Assembly: GCF_030651755.1 (NCBI RefSeq)
Contig: NZ_JAUSBZ010000152.1
Span: 1-64,000, forward strand
Direction: 5' to 3'
Origin: Phenylobacterium sp.
Lineage (GTDB): Bacteria > Pseudomonadota > Alphaproteobacteria > Caulobacterales > Caulobacteraceae
Length of the DNA: 64,000 bases
Shown: positions 37,213 through 47,323 of the stretch, piece by piece
Numbering within the stretch: position 1 is the first letter of the stretch
Layout of the letters: each line of letters begins with the position of its first letter
Made by a program: the position numbers and the translations under genes
Notes under the pieces: generated by a model
The model's database searches: none
Told to the model about the DNA's origin: nothing
The model's input: only the letters and a program-made list of their open reading frames with translations

Positions 37213-38271
37213 ATGAACGCTGAGGTTCAGTCCAACCGCAAGGCCGAGCTGCTGTCGTCCACCGTCGAGCACGTGGCCATCGACCAGTACGACGCCCGTC
37301 CGATCATCGACGCCATGCGTCAGATGAGCTTCACCAGCCGCGACACCGCGCGCGCGGCCGACATCTTCTCCATGGCCCTGGAAGATCCGTCCTGCTCGAC
37401 CTGGCTGACGCTCGCCGGCTCCACCAGCGCCGGCGGCTGCATGCACATCTATCGCGACATGGTGAAGTACGGCCTGATCGACGCGGTGGTCGCCACCGGC
37501 GCCTCCATCGTCGACATGGATTTCTTCGAAGCGCTCGGCTTCAAGCACTACCAGGCGAAAGAGCCGGTGGACGATCGCGACCTGCGCGCCCTCTATATCG
37601 ACCGGATCTACGACACCTATATCGATGAGGAAGAGCTGCAGACCTGCGACGCGGTGATCAAGGAGATCACCGACCAGCTGGAGCCGCGGCCCTATTCCTC
37701 GCGGGAATTCATCTGGGAGATGGGCAAGTGGCTGGCGGCGGGGAACGCCAAGAAGCCGGGTTCGCTGATCCAGACGGCCTATGAGGAAGGCGTGCCGATC
37801 TTCTGCCCGGCCTTCACCGACTCCTCGGCCGGCTTTGGCCTGGTCAAGCATCAGGTGGAGCGGATGAAGGCGGGCAAGCCTTACCTGACCATCGACTCCA
37901 TCGCCGACTTCCGCGAGCTCACCGACGTCAAGATCGCGGCGGGCACCACCGGCCTGTTCATGGTCGGCGGCGGCGTGCCCAAGAACTTCGCCCAGGACAC
38001 GGTGGTCTGCGCCGAGATCCTCGGGCAGGAGGTCGACATGCACAAATACGCCATCCAGCTGACGGTGGCCGATGTGCGCGACGGCGCCTGCTCGTCCTCG
38101 ACGCTGCAGGAGGCCTGCTCCTGGGGCAAGGTGGACGTCACCTGGGAACAGATGGTCTTCGCCGAAGCCACCACCGTGGTCCCCCTGATCGCCTCGGACG
38201 CCTGGCACCGGGGCTCCTGGAAGACCCGCGAACGCCGCCGCTGGAACAAGCTGTTCGAAAAGGCGGCCTAG
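37213..38271 (+). CDS. deoxyhypusine synthase-like family protein (bacterial homologue, candidate polyamine enzyme)
   Basis: TWLTLAGSTSAGGCMHIYRDMVKYGLIDAVVATGASIVDMDFFEALG; VPIFCPAFTDSSAGFGL; TGLFMVGGGVPKNFAQDT. Confidence 0.88.
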   Translation: MNAEVQSNRKAELLSSTVEHVAIDQYDARPIIDAMRQMSFTSRDTARAADIFSMALEDPSCSTWLTLAGSTSAGGCMHIYRDMVKYGLIDAVVATGASIVDMDFFEALGFKHYQAKEPVDDRDLRALYIDRIYDTYIDEEELQTCDAVIKEITDQLEPRPYSSREFIWEMGKWLAAGNAKKPGSLIQTAYEEGVPIFCPAFTDSSAGFGLVKHQVERMKAGKPYLTIDSIADFRELTDVKIAAGTTGLFMVGGGVPKNFAQDTVVCAEILGQEVDMHKYAIQLTVADVRDGACSSSTLQEACSWGKVDVTWEQMVFAEATTVVPLIASDAWHRGSWKTRERRRWNKLFEKAA

Positions 38272-38289
38272 GCTCAGGCCGTAAAAGAG

Positions 38290-38404
38290 GGTCACGAAGG
38301 ACACGAAGGAAGCCAAGGACACGAAGGTGTCGGCGGCCTCGCCTTTGTGTCCTTCGCGCTCCTTTGTGTGCTTCGTGTCGCCCCTTGACGGCGCCTGCGG
38401 CGCA
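38290..38404 (+). repeat. dispersed GACACGAAG repeat, copy D
   Basis: gtcacgaaggacacgaaggaagccaaggacacgaaggtgtcggcggcctcgcctttgtgtccttcgcgctcctttgtgtgcttcgtgtcgccccttgacggcgcctgcggcgc. Confidence 0.85.
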
Positions 38405-38605
38405 CAGGACGCCGCTATCGAATCTCAAACCCCATGCCGTCACCCTGGGCCTTGTGCCCAGGGTCCCTCGCGACGCTTGCGCCCGCCCCGGGCAGGGACC
38501 CTCTGGACAAGCCCGAGGGCGGCGGGGAAATGAGTCGTACAGGCGGTTGCCACAGGCCCCCCACTCCGCATACTCCGCGCCAAAGTCGATCAAGGGAGTT
38601 GCGCC

Positions 38606-40546
38606 GTGAGTGATGGCGAGATTTTTCCGGTGCCTGAGTCCTGGGCTGCGCGGACGCACATGGATGCGGCCGCCTATGACGCCGCCTGCCAGCGGGCCGA
38701 CCAGGACCCGGACGGCTACTGGCGCGAGGTGGCGAGCCGCCTGGACTGGTCCAAGCCCTTCACCCAGGTCAAGGACGTCTCCTTCAACGCCTCAGATTTC
38801 CGCATCAAGTGGTTCGCCGATGGCGAGCTGAATGTCAGCGTCAACTGCATCGACCGGCATCTGCCGGAGCGGGCCGACCAGGTGGCCATCATCTGGGAGA
38901 GCGATGACCCGGAAATCTACAGCACCCTGACCTATGGCGAGTTGCACGCCGAGGTCTGCCGCATGGCCAATGTGCTCAAGGCCAAGGGCGTCAAGAAGGG
39001 CGACCGGGTCACCATCTATCTGCCGATGATCCCGGCCGCGGCCGTGGCCATGCTGGCCTGTTCGCGGATCGGGGCGGTGCATTCGGTGGTGTTTGGCGGC
39101 TTCTCGCCTGACAGCCTGGCCGGCCGCATCCAGGACTGCGACTCCCGCATCGTCATCACCGCCGATGAGGGCGTGCGCGGCGGCCGCATCGTGCCGCTGA
39201 AGGCCAATGTGGACGAGGCGCTGAAGGCCTGCCCGGACGTCACCGACGTCATCGTCGTGCGGCGCACCAAGGCCGACGTGCCCATGGTCGAGGGCCGCGA
39301 CGCCTATTATGGCGAGCTGAAAAAGACCGTCGCCGACACCTGCGACCCGGAGCCGATGAACGCCGAGGATCCGCTGTTCATCCTCTACACCTCCGGCTCG
39401 ACGGGGAAGCCCAAGGGGGTGCTGCACACCACCGGCGGCTATCTGACCTGGGCGGCCCACACCCATGAGCTGGTGTTCGACTATCGCCCCGGGGAGGTCT
39501 TCTGGTGCACCGCCGATGTGGGCTGGGTCACCGGCCACTCCTATGTGGTCTATGGCCCGCTCGCCAATGCGGCGACCACGGTGATGTTCGAGGGCGTGGC
39601 CACCTATCCGGACAATTCCCGCTTCTGGCAGGTGGTGGACAAGCACAAGGTGGAGATCTTCTACACCGCGCCCACCGCCATCCGCGCCCTGATGCGCGAC
39701 GGCGACGCGCCGGTGAAAAAGGCCAGCCGGGAGTCCCTGCGCCTGCTGGGCACAGTGGGCGAGCCGATCAATCCCGAAGCCTGGCTCTGGTATCACCGGG
39801 TGGTGGGCGAGGGTCGCTGCCCGGTGGTCGACACCTATTGGCAGACCGAGACCGGCGCCTGCCTGGCCACCCCCCTGCCCGGCGCGACGCCGGCCAAGCC
39901 CGGCTCCTGCGCCATGCCCCTGCCCGGGGTAAAGTTCCAGCTGGTGGACGCCGACGGCAAGGTGCTGGACGGCGCGACCAGCGGCAATCTCTGCCTGACC
40001 GATTCCTGGCCTGGCCAGATGCGCACGGTTTATGGGGACCATGAGCGCTTCATCCAGACCTATTTCACCACCTATCCCGGCAAGTACTTCACCGGCGACG
40101 GCTGCCGCCGGGACGCCGACGGCTATTACTGGATCACCGGCCGGGTGGACGATGTGATCAATGTGTCGGGCCACCGCCTGGGCACGGCCGAGATCGAGAG
40201 CGCCCTGGTGGGCCATGAGGCCGTGGCTGAGGCCGCCGTGGTTGGCTATCCCCACGACATCAAGGGCCAGGGCATCTACGCCTTCGTGACGCTCAAGTCC
40301 GATGTGGAGCTCACCGACATCCTGGCCGCCGACATCAAGGGCTGGGTGCGCCGGGAGATCGGCGCCTTCGCGGCCCTCGACGCTCTGCAGTTTGCGCCCT
40401 CCCTGCCCAAGACCCGGTCGGGCAAGATCATGCGCCGCATCCTGCGCAAGATCGCCGAGAACCAGACCGACCAGCTGGGCGACACCTCGACCCTGGCTGA
40501 GCCCGGCGTGGTCGACGACCTCGTGCAGAATCGCGTCGCGGTTTGA
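38606..40546 (+). CDS. acsA: acetate--CoA ligase
   Basis: [73 protein letters not shown]. Confidence 0.95.
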   Translation: MSDGEIFPVPESWAARTHMDAAAYDAACQRADQDPDGYWREVASRLDWSKPFTQVKDVSFNASDFRIKWFADGELNVSVNCIDRHLPERADQVAIIWESDDPEIYSTLTYGELHAEVCRMANVLKAKGVKKGDRVTIYLPMIPAAAVAMLACSRIGAVHSVVFGGFSPDSLAGRIQDCDSRIVITADEGVRGGRIVPLKANVDEALKACPDVTDVIVVRRTKADVPMVEGRDAYYGELKKTVADTCDPEPMNAEDPLFILYTSGSTGKPKGVLHTTGGYLTWAAHTHELVFDYRPGEVFWCTADVGWVTGHSYVVYGPLANAATTVMFEGVATYPDNSRFWQVVDKHKVEIFYTAPTAIRALMRDGDAPVKKASRESLRLLGTVGEPINPEAWLWYHRVVGEGRCPVVDTYWQTETGACLATPLPGATPAKPGSCAMPLPGVKFQLVDADGKVLDGATSGNLCLTDSWPGQMRTVYGDHERFIQTYFTTYPGKYFTGDGCRRDADGYYWITGRVDDVINVSGHRLGTAEIESALVGHEAVAEAAVVGYPHDIKGQGIYAFVTLKSDVELTDILAADIKGWVRREIGAFAALDALQFAPSLPKTRSGKIMRRILRKIAENQTDQLGDTSTLAEPGVVDDLVQNRVAV

Positions 40547-41523
40547 GCCCCGACCTTCCCGGCCCCCTGCGCGGGGCCATTGAGGCCAGGCTCGAGGGCG
40601 TCTCCCGCCGGGACCTGGCCGAACGGGCGGCCCGGGTCTCGGCGGGCTATCGCGGCGGGGCAGGCTCGGCCGGGGTTGTGCTGACCCCGGACGACGCGCT
40701 GGCCTATGCGCTCGCCCGCCTGCCGGCCACCTACGCCGCCGACATGGCCGTCTTCTCCGCGGTCGCCGAGGCCTGTCCGGACTTTGCGCCGGCCACCCTG
40801 CTGGACGCCGGCGCCGGCCCCGGGACGGCGTCCTGGGCGGCGCTGGAGGTCTGGCCGCAGATCGAGGCGGCCCTGCTGCTGGACGAGAGCGGCCCCTTCC
40901 TCGACCTCGCCCGCATCCTGGGCGAGGGCGGGCCGCCAGTGCTGGCGGGCGCCGAGCGGCGCCGGGCCAATCTGACCGCGACCCAGGCCGAGCCCTGGCC
41001 CAGGGCCGAGCTGGTGGTCGCCTCCTACGTCCTGGCCGAGATCCCGGCGCCGGCGCAGCCCCCCCTGGTGGAGCGGCTGTGGGACGCCTGTGAAGGCCTG
41101 CTGGTGCTGGTGGAGCCCGGCACGCCGGCCGGCTACCAACGGATTCTGGCCGCCCGGACCCAGTTGATCGCGGCCGGCGCCCGGCTGGCTGGGCCCTGCC
41201 CCCACGCCCAGGCCTGTCCGCTGAGCGCGCCCGACTGGTGCCATTTCGTCCAGCGCCTGCCCCGCTCCCGCGACCATCGCCTGGCCAAGGGGGCCGATGC
41301 GCCCTTCGAGGACGAGAAGTTCATCTGGCTCGCCGCGGCCCGGGATAGCATCGTGGTCACCCCCTTCGAGGCCCGGGTGCTCGCCCCCCCTCGCCAGGCC
41401 AAGCCCGGCGTCGACCTCAAGCTTTGCGTGCAGTCAGGCGCGCTGGAGCAGCGTTTTGTCCCCCGCCGCGACAAGCCAGCCTACGCCCTGGCGCGCCGCC
41501 TGGACTGGGGCGACGCCATCTAA
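40543..41523 (+). CDS. Rsm22-like rRNA small-subunit methyltransferase family
   Basis: [74 protein letters not shown]. Confidence 0.85.
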   Translation: MSPDLPGPLRGAIEARLEGVSRRDLAERAARVSAGYRGGAGSAGVVLTPDDALAYALARLPATYAADMAVFSAVAEACPDFAPATLLDAGAGPGTASWAALEVWPQIEAALLLDESGPFLDLARILGEGGPPVLAGAERRRANLTATQAEPWPRAELVVASYVLAEIPAPAQPPLVERLWDACEGLLVLVEPGTPAGYQRILAARTQLIAAGARLAGPCPHAQACPLSAPDWCHFVQRLPRSRDHRLAKGADAPFEDEKFIWLAAARDSIVVTPFEARVLAPPRQAKPGVDLKLCVQSGALEQRFVPRRDKPAYALARRLDWGDAI

Positions 41524-41643
41524 AGCGCAGTCCTGTCGCCAAACCGCCCACACACGCTTGCCTTCGCCCCCGCCGCTCGGCTTTCTGGGGACAAGGCCGC
41601 CTGAAGAAGGCCAGAGAACAACCCACCTAGGACGCCAGGACCC

Positions 41644-43401
41644 ATGACCGAGACCGCCGCCAAACCTTGGCCCATCATGTCCATCGCCGAGGCCCACGCC
41701 AGGCTGACCGCGCCGGGGGAGCGCTTCGAGCTGGACGAGGCGTTGATCGACGGGGTCGCGACCAAGGTCTGGAAGAACGCCCCTGCAACCTTGCGCGACG
41801 TGCTGCTGAACGGCCGGGCCTTCGGCAGCCGGGAATTCCTGGTCCATGAGGACGAGCGGGCCACGTTCGAGGCCTTCACCCGGGCGGTCATCACCCTCGC
41901 CCACCAGCTGCAGGCCGATGGGGTGAAGCCTGGGGATCGGGTGGCCCTGGTCATGCGCAACCTGCCCGAATGGCCGACAGCCTTCTTCGCCGCCGCCATC
42001 ATCGGGGCCATCGTCACGCCCCTGAACGCCTGGTGGACCGGGCCTGAGCTGGAGTTCGGTCTGGCTGATTCCGGGGCCAAGGTCGCCCTGGTGGATGACG
42101 AGCGGCTGGAGCGGATGCTGGAACGCCTGGACGCCTGCCCGGCGCTCGCCCGGGTCTATGTGACGCGCACAGAAAGCCTGCCCGCCGACCCACGTCTGGC
42201 CCGGTTGGAGGACGTGATCGGCCCGGTGAACAGCTGGGGCGATCTGCCTGACCAGCCCCTGCCCGAGGTTCCTCTGGCGCCCGATGATGTGGCGACCATC
42301 TTCTACACCTCCGGCACCACCGGAAAGCCCAAGGGGGCGCTGGGGACCCACCGCAACCTGACGGCCAACATCATGGCCAGCGCCTGCGCGGCGGCCCGCG
42401 GTTTCTTGAGGCGCGGGGAGCCGATCCCGGAGCAGGACCCCCACAAGCTGCCTCAGCGGGCCTATCTGCTGGTGGTGCCCATGTTCCATGTGACGGGATG
42501 CAACGCGACCCTGTCGCCGGCCATCAATTCGGGCTCCAAGCTGGTCCTGATGCGGAAGTGGGAGCCGGTGGAGGCCATGGGCCTGATCGAGAAGGAGCGC
42601 GTCACCAACACCGGCGGCGTGCCCACCATCGCCTGGCAGCTGATCGAGCATCCGGCCCGCAAGGACTTCGACCTGTCGTCGCTCACCACCGTGGCCTATG
42701 GCGGCGCCCCCTCGGCGCCCGACCTGGTGCGCAAGATCGTCGAGACCTTCCCGGGCTCGGCGCCCTCCAACGGCTGGGGCATGACCGAGACATCGGCCAC
42801 CTGCACCACTAATATCGGCCGCGACTATGAACACCGCCCCGACAGCTGTGGGGTGGCCCCGCCCCCCTGCGAGCTGAAGATCGTCGATCCCGCCGACGGG
42901 GTCACCGAACTGCCCGTGGGCCGGGTGGGCGAGCTGTGGGCCAAGGGGCCGAACATCGTCAAAGGCTACTGGAACCGGCCGGAAGCCACCGCCGAGACCT
43001 TTGTCGAGGGCTGGGTGCGCACCGGCGACCTGGCCCGCCTGGACGAGGAGGGCTTCTGCTTCATCGTCGACCGGGCCAAGGACATGCTGATCCGCGGCGG
43101 CGAGAACATCTACTGCGTGGAGGTGGAGAACGTCCTCTACGACCATCCCGATGTGATGGACGCCGCCCTGATCGGCCTGCCGCACCGCACTTTGGGCGAA
43201 GAACCCGCCGCCGTCGTCCACCTGAAGCCCGGCGGCACGGCCACCGAGGCCGAGCTTCGGGCCTTTGTCCGTGAGCGGCTGGCGGCCTTCAAGGTCCCGG
43301 TCAGGGTGGCCTTCTGGCCCGAAACCCTGCCGCGCAACGCCAATGGGAAAATCCTCAAATCCGAGCTGAAAGCCGCCTTTGAGACCGCCGCCGACGCCTG
43401 A
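41644..43401 (+). CDS. class I AMP-forming acyl-CoA synthetase
   Basis: IFYTSGTTGKPKGALGTHRNLTANIM; GWGMTETSATCTTNIG; MLIRGGENIYCVEVENVLYDHPDVMDAALIGLPH. Confidence 0.93.
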   Translation: MTETAAKPWPIMSIAEAHARLTAPGERFELDEALIDGVATKVWKNAPATLRDVLLNGRAFGSREFLVHEDERATFEAFTRAVITLAHQLQADGVKPGDRVALVMRNLPEWPTAFFAAAIIGAIVTPLNAWWTGPELEFGLADSGAKVALVDDERLERMLERLDACPALARVYVTRTESLPADPRLARLEDVIGPVNSWGDLPDQPLPEVPLAPDDVATIFYTSGTTGKPKGALGTHRNLTANIMASACAAARGFLRRGEPIPEQDPHKLPQRAYLLVVPMFHVTGCNATLSPAINSGSKLVLMRKWEPVEAMGLIEKERVTNTGGVPTIAWQLIEHPARKDFDLSSLTTVAYGGAPSAPDLVRKIVETFPGSAPSNGWGMTETSATCTTNIGRDYEHRPDSCGVAPPPCELKIVDPADGVTELPVGRVGELWAKGPNIVKGYWNRPEATAETFVEGWVRTGDLARLDEEGFCFIVDRAKDMLIRGGENIYCVEVENVLYDHPDVMDAALIGLPHRTLGEEPAAVVHLKPGGTATEAELRAFVRERLAAFKVPVRVAFWPETLPRNANGKILKSELKAAFETAADA

Positions 43402-43461
43402 ACGCCTTGGAGCCAGGGCTTTCGGCGCCTAAATGAGCGGCAGAAGGTCCCAGGCGGGCCA

Positions 43462-44601
43462 ATGAGAGCGCAGATGACCACGACCCAGGACACCCAAGTC
43501 GACGCCGCCCACCGGGCGGTCAGTCCCATCGAAGAGATCATCGAAGAGGCGCGCAACGGCCGGCCCTACATCCTGGTGGACGCCGAGGACCGGGAGAATG
43601 AGGGGGATGTGATCATCCCCGCCCAGTTCGCCACCCCGGCCCAGATCAACTTCATGGCCCGGCACGCCCGGGGCCTGATCTGCCTGTCCATAACGCCTGA
43701 GCGGGCGCGGACCCTGCGCCTGCCGCCGATGACCGCCGACAATGGTTCGGGGCACGGGACGGCCTTCACGGTTTCGGTGGAGGCCCGGGAGGGCGTGACC
43801 ACCGGGATCTCGGCCCAGGACCGGGCCCACACCATCGCCGTGGCGGTGGACCCCACCAAGGGCCCTGACGACATCGTCTCGCCAGGTCACGTCTTTCCCC
43901 TGGTGGCCAAGCCGGGCGGCGTTCTGGTGCGGGCCGGACATACCGAGGCCGCCGTCGACATCTCGCGGCTGGCGGGCCTCAACCCCGCCGGGGTGATCTG
44001 CGAGATCATGCGCGATGACGGGACCATGGCCCGCCTGCCCGACCTCATCGACTTCGCCCGCCTGCACGGCCTGAAGATCGGGACCATCGCCGACCTGATC
44101 GCCTATCGCCGCCGCACTGAGCGGCAGGTGGAGCGGGTGCTGGAGACGCCGTTCGAGAGCGCCTATGGCGCCTTCCGCATGGTCATCTACCGCAACATCC
44201 TCGACCATACCGAGCATGTGGCCCTGACCCGGGGGCGGATCGCCCAGGACGCGCCGACCCTGGTGCGGATGCACCGGGTGGACTTCGCCGCCGACCTGCT
44301 CGCCGCCGCCGGCCCTCGCAAGGACTATGTGCCCCAGGCGCTCAAGGCCCTGGCCGAGCATGAGGGCGCCGCCGCGGCGGTGTTCATCCGCGATTCCAAC
44401 CCCGCCTGGCTGTCGGAACGCTATGGCCAGGATGGCGCGGCCGCGGCGCCGGCCAACACCCTGCGGGACTATGGGGTGGGCGCCCAGATCCTGCTGGACC
44501 TGGGCGTGCGCGACCTGGTTCTGCTCAGCAACGCCGATACGGTGCTGCCGGGCTCCGCGGGCTACGGCCTGAAGATTGTCGGCCGCCGCGCCCTGTCCTG
44601 A
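43462..44601 (+). CDS. ribB: 3,4-dihydroxy-2-butanone-4-phosphate synthase with degenerate GTP cyclohydrolase II-like C-terminus
   Basis: YILVDAEDRENEGDVIIPAQFATPAQINFMARHARGLICLSI; GHTEAAVDISRLAGLNPAGVICEIMRDDGTMARL; start may be 43477. Confidence 0.92.
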   Translation: MRAQMTTTQDTQVDAAHRAVSPIEEIIEEARNGRPYILVDAEDRENEGDVIIPAQFATPAQINFMARHARGLICLSITPERARTLRLPPMTADNGSGHGTAFTVSVEAREGVTTGISAQDRAHTIAVAVDPTKGPDDIVSPGHVFPLVAKPGGVLVRAGHTEAAVDISRLAGLNPAGVICEIMRDDGTMARLPDLIDFARLHGLKIGTIADLIAYRRRTERQVERVLETPFESAYGAFRMVIYRNILDHTEHVALTRGRIAQDAPTLVRMHRVDFAADLLAAAGPRKDYVPQALKALAEHEGAAAAVFIRDSNPAWLSERYGQDGAAAAPANTLRDYGVGAQILLDLGVRDLVLLSNADTVLPGSAGYGLKIVGRRALS

Positions 44602-44613
44602 TATTGGGGCCTC

Positions 44614-45150
44614 TCAGGCCGCCGGGGCGACCGGCGGCTCGCCGTAGACCACCTTGGCCCCCTTGAAGGACCGGGTCTCAGGCGCCGGCAGGCCATTGGC
44701 CTTGATCATGGCCATCAGCTCGTCCTTGCGGGCCTGCATCCGGTCGGCCAGCGCCACCAGATCCACGTCGGTGCGGCGGCACTGGGCGAACATGCCCTCG
44801 GACGGGCGCTCCTCCTCCTTGACGTGGTGCTCGATCTCTTCGGACAGCACCGAGACCTTGGCGTCATAGAAGGCGTCGTCCGGGTCGCCGGCCATCAGCT
44901 CGGCGATCAGCATCTTGGCGCCGTCATGCTCCACATAGCCCTCGTCGAGGAGGTCGTCTTCGATCTTGCCCCGGAAGGTGGGGTAGAAGATCTCTTCCTC
45001 GATCAGGCTGTGCACGGTCAGCTCGGTGCAGATCTTCTCGACGATCTTGGCCTTGCGGTCCTTGGTTGTGGCCTTTTCGAACTGTTCGAACAGGTCCTCC
45101 ACCTCCCGGTGGTCGTCCTTCAGAAGTTTGATGGCGTCGATCTTGGCCAT
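44614..45150 (-). CDS. hemerythrin domain-containing protein
   Basis: MAKIDAIKLLKDDHREVEDLFEQFEKATTKDRKAKIVEKICTELTVHSLIEEEIFYPTFRG...VEHDGAKMLIAELM...EIEHHVKEEE. Confidence 0.9.
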   Translation of the reverse strand: MAKIDAIKLLKDDHREVEDLFEQFEKATTKDRKAKIVEKICTELTVHSLIEEEIFYPTFRGKIEDDLLDEGYVEHDGAKMLIAELMAGDPDDAFYDAKVSVLSEEIEHHVKEEERPSEGMFAQCRRTDVDLVALADRMQARKDELMAMIKANGLPAPETRSFKGAKVVYGEPPVAPAA

Positions 45151-45372
45151 GGGTGTCTCCCGTTGTCTGGCGTCTTCGCCGTCAACGTCGCCACCGGGGA
45201 TTTGGATGCGCGGACCCTGCGGCGCAGCCGAGAATTGCCAAGGCGGGGGTTTATCAGCCAATCTAGGGGGCGCCGGACGCGGATTTCACGCCGGCTGAAC
45301 CGATTTTTCTCAGTACGGCGGGTCGCCGCCGGATCGTCCATTTCAAGCCCGACCATTTCCGAGCCTCATTTC

Positions 45373-46134
45373 ATGACCCAGATCGTCGTTCCGCGGCAGT
45401 TCCGCGGCCCCCCCGTCACCGCCAATGGCGGCTATATCTGCGGCCTGCTGGCCAAGGCCGTTGGCGGCAAGGGCAGCGCCATGCTGCGCGCCGGCGTGCC
45501 CCTGGACACCGCCGTGGCGCTGGTGACCGGCGAGGACGGCGCCGTCTCGGCGGTGGGCGACCAGGGCCAGGTTCTGGGGGTGGCCAAGCCGGCCAGCGAC
45601 GATCAGATCCCTGCCCCGCCGCCGTCGCCCGGGATCGAGGCCGCCCGCCTGGCCGCGGCCGCCTCGCCCTTCGCCACGCGATCCCTTCACCGGGGCTGCT
45701 TTTCCTGCTGCATCGAACGGGAGGCCGGCGAGGGCCTCGGCGTGCATGTGGGCCAATTGCCGGGCGCCGAGCCCGGGGTCTGCGCCGGCCTGTGGACCCC
45801 GCACGCCAATTTCGCCGGCCCCGATGGGACCATGCCCGACGAGATCACCTGGGGCGCCCTGGACTGCTCGGGATCCATGGCCTGGTGGATCAAGACGGGC
45901 TCGCCGGTGGGCCTGCTGGGCACCATGGCGGGCGAGGTGCTGACGGCGCCCAAGGCCGGCGAGACCTATGTGGTGGTCGCCTGGGCCCGGGAGTCCGAGG
46001 GCCGCAAATTCTTCGCCGGCGTCGCCCTCTATGACGCGGCTGGCGAGGTGGTGGCCAGAAGCGGCCAGATCTGGATCGGCCGCCCGGCCGGCGCCCCGGC
46101 GCCTGCGCCGCTTGCCCCCGCCGCCAGCGCCTGA
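45373..46134 (+). CDS. hotdog-fold/thioesterase-like protein
   Basis: RQFRGPPVTANGGYICGLLA; ITWGALDCSGSMAWW; GETYVVVAWARESEGRKFFAGVALYDAAGEVVARSGQIWIG. Confidence 0.65.
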   Translation: MTQIVVPRQFRGPPVTANGGYICGLLAKAVGGKGSAMLRAGVPLDTAVALVTGEDGAVSAVGDQGQVLGVAKPASDDQIPAPPPSPGIEAARLAAAASPFATRSLHRGCFSCCIEREAGEGLGVHVGQLPGAEPGVCAGLWTPHANFAGPDGTMPDEITWGALDCSGSMAWWIKTGSPVGLLGTMAGEVLTAPKAGETYVVVAWARESEGRKFFAGVALYDAAGEVVARSGQIWIGRPAGAPAPAPLAPAASA

Positions 46135-46265
46135 AAGCCGCCGGGTCTTCACGGTCTCGGGAAAGGAACCGGCCGGGCATTTCCTTTCCCGTAGAACGGG
46201 CCTATACGGAATATTGACAACCGCCCGGCCGAAAGGCCGGGCGCCGTCGTTTCTGGAGTACGGCC

Positions 46266-46901
46266 ATGACCGACATTTTGATGCCCAAGGCGACCGCCGT
46301 CTGGCTGGTCGACAACACCTCTCTGACCTTCGATCAGATCGCCGACTTCTGCGGCCTGCACCCCCTTGAGGTGCGCGGCATCGCCGACGGCGAGGTGGCG
46401 CGCGACATCCGCGGCGCCGACCCGATCGGCAACGGGCAGCTGTCACGGGAAGAGCTGGACGCCGCGCAGGCGAGCCCCGCCTACCGGATGAAGGCCCAGA
46501 AGAGCCGCCACGCCGAGCTGCTCAAGCCGACCAAGAAATCGCCGCGCTATACGCCGGTGTCCCGTCGTCAGGACCGGCCCGACGCCATCGCCTGGTTCCT
46601 GCGCAACCACCCCGAAGTGCCGGATTCGCAGATCGCCCGCCTGCTGGGCACCACCAAGGCGACCATCGACCAGATCCGCAACCGCACCCACTGGAACTCG
46701 GCCAATATCAAGCCGGTGGACCCGGTGACCCTGGGCCTCTCGACCCAGATGGAGCTGGATGGCGTGGTCCGTAAGGCCGCCGACAAGAAGGCCAAGGACG
46801 ACGCCAAGGCGGGAATCGTCGATCCCGACGGTCCGTCCCTGCTGCCGGCCTCAGAGACCGGCGCGGTGGAAGACGTCCCCGTGGCGGCCGAGGAAGACTA
46901 A
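46266..46901 (+). CDS. trcR: DUF1013 protein, TrcR-like (RNA polymerase-associated cell-cycle regulator family)
   Basis: MTDILMPKATAVWLVDNTSLTFDQIADFCGLHPLEVRGIADGEVARDIRGADPI...LLGTTKATIDQIRNRTHWNSANIKPVDPVTLGL. Confidence 0.88.
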   Translation: MTDILMPKATAVWLVDNTSLTFDQIADFCGLHPLEVRGIADGEVARDIRGADPIGNGQLSREELDAAQASPAYRMKAQKSRHAELLKPTKKSPRYTPVSRRQDRPDAIAWFLRNHPEVPDSQIARLLGTTKATIDQIRNRTHWNSANIKPVDPVTLGLSTQMELDGVVRKAADKKAKDDAKAGIVDPDGPSLLPASETGAVEDVPVAAEED

Positions 46902-46978
46902 AGACCCCAGAGCGTGATGCTCTAGATCCGAAGGTTGGAGCGCATTCCGCTCCAGGCTTTCAGGACCCCGAGAATGCG

Positions 46979-47007
46979 AGAGGCCCGCGCGATGCGCGGG
47001 CCTCTTT
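46979..47007. terminator. bidirectional hairpin AGAGGCCCGCGC-gat-GCGCGGGCCTCT
   Basis: 12-bp perfect arms between convergent genes. Confidence 0.75.
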
Positions 47008-47019
47008 CAGTCTGGAGGA

Positions 47020-47223
47020 TCAGTGGGCCTTGCGTTGCAAGGTCTGCATCTCTTCCTTCAGCTTAAGCTTTCGTCGCTTGAGTTCCTGAAGTCGGAGGTC
47101 GTCTCCCGCGGGGCTACGCACTTCGTCCTGGATCGCCTTATCCAAGGTCTGATGGCGAGATCCGAGTTCACGGATGCGGGCTTCAACGGCCATAGGTACG
47201 CCTCCTTCAAGGTTTTTCGACAC
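47020..47223 (-). CDS. YdcH/DUF465 family protein
   Basis: MAVEARIRELGSRHQTLDKAIQDEVRSPAGDDLRLQELKRRKLKLKEEMQTL; the start may be the internal MAVEAR. Confidence 0.85.
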   Translation of the reverse strand: MSKNLEGGVPMAVEARIRELGSRHQTLDKAIQDEVRSPAGDDLRLQELKRRKLKLKEEMQTLQRKAH

Positions 47224-47323
47224 GACACCTGATCACCCCTTCGCCGGGGTGTCAGATCAAATATGATTGCGCAGGGTTGAGTTCGGATTACGGCCGGATT
47301 TTTCAGCGCAGGGGTGAGACCGA

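Noticed and set aside
35941-38322. 793-aa minus-strand ORF across the decarboxylase and DHS-like genes
   Set aside because: Shadow ORF; the coding signal is clearly on the + strand.
38440-38530. CTGGGCCTTGTGCCCAGGGTCCC...GGGACCCTCTGGACAAGCCC segment upstream of acsA
   Set aside because: Looks like a common dispersed intergenic repeat; too little here to define its extent or function, so not scored as a finding.
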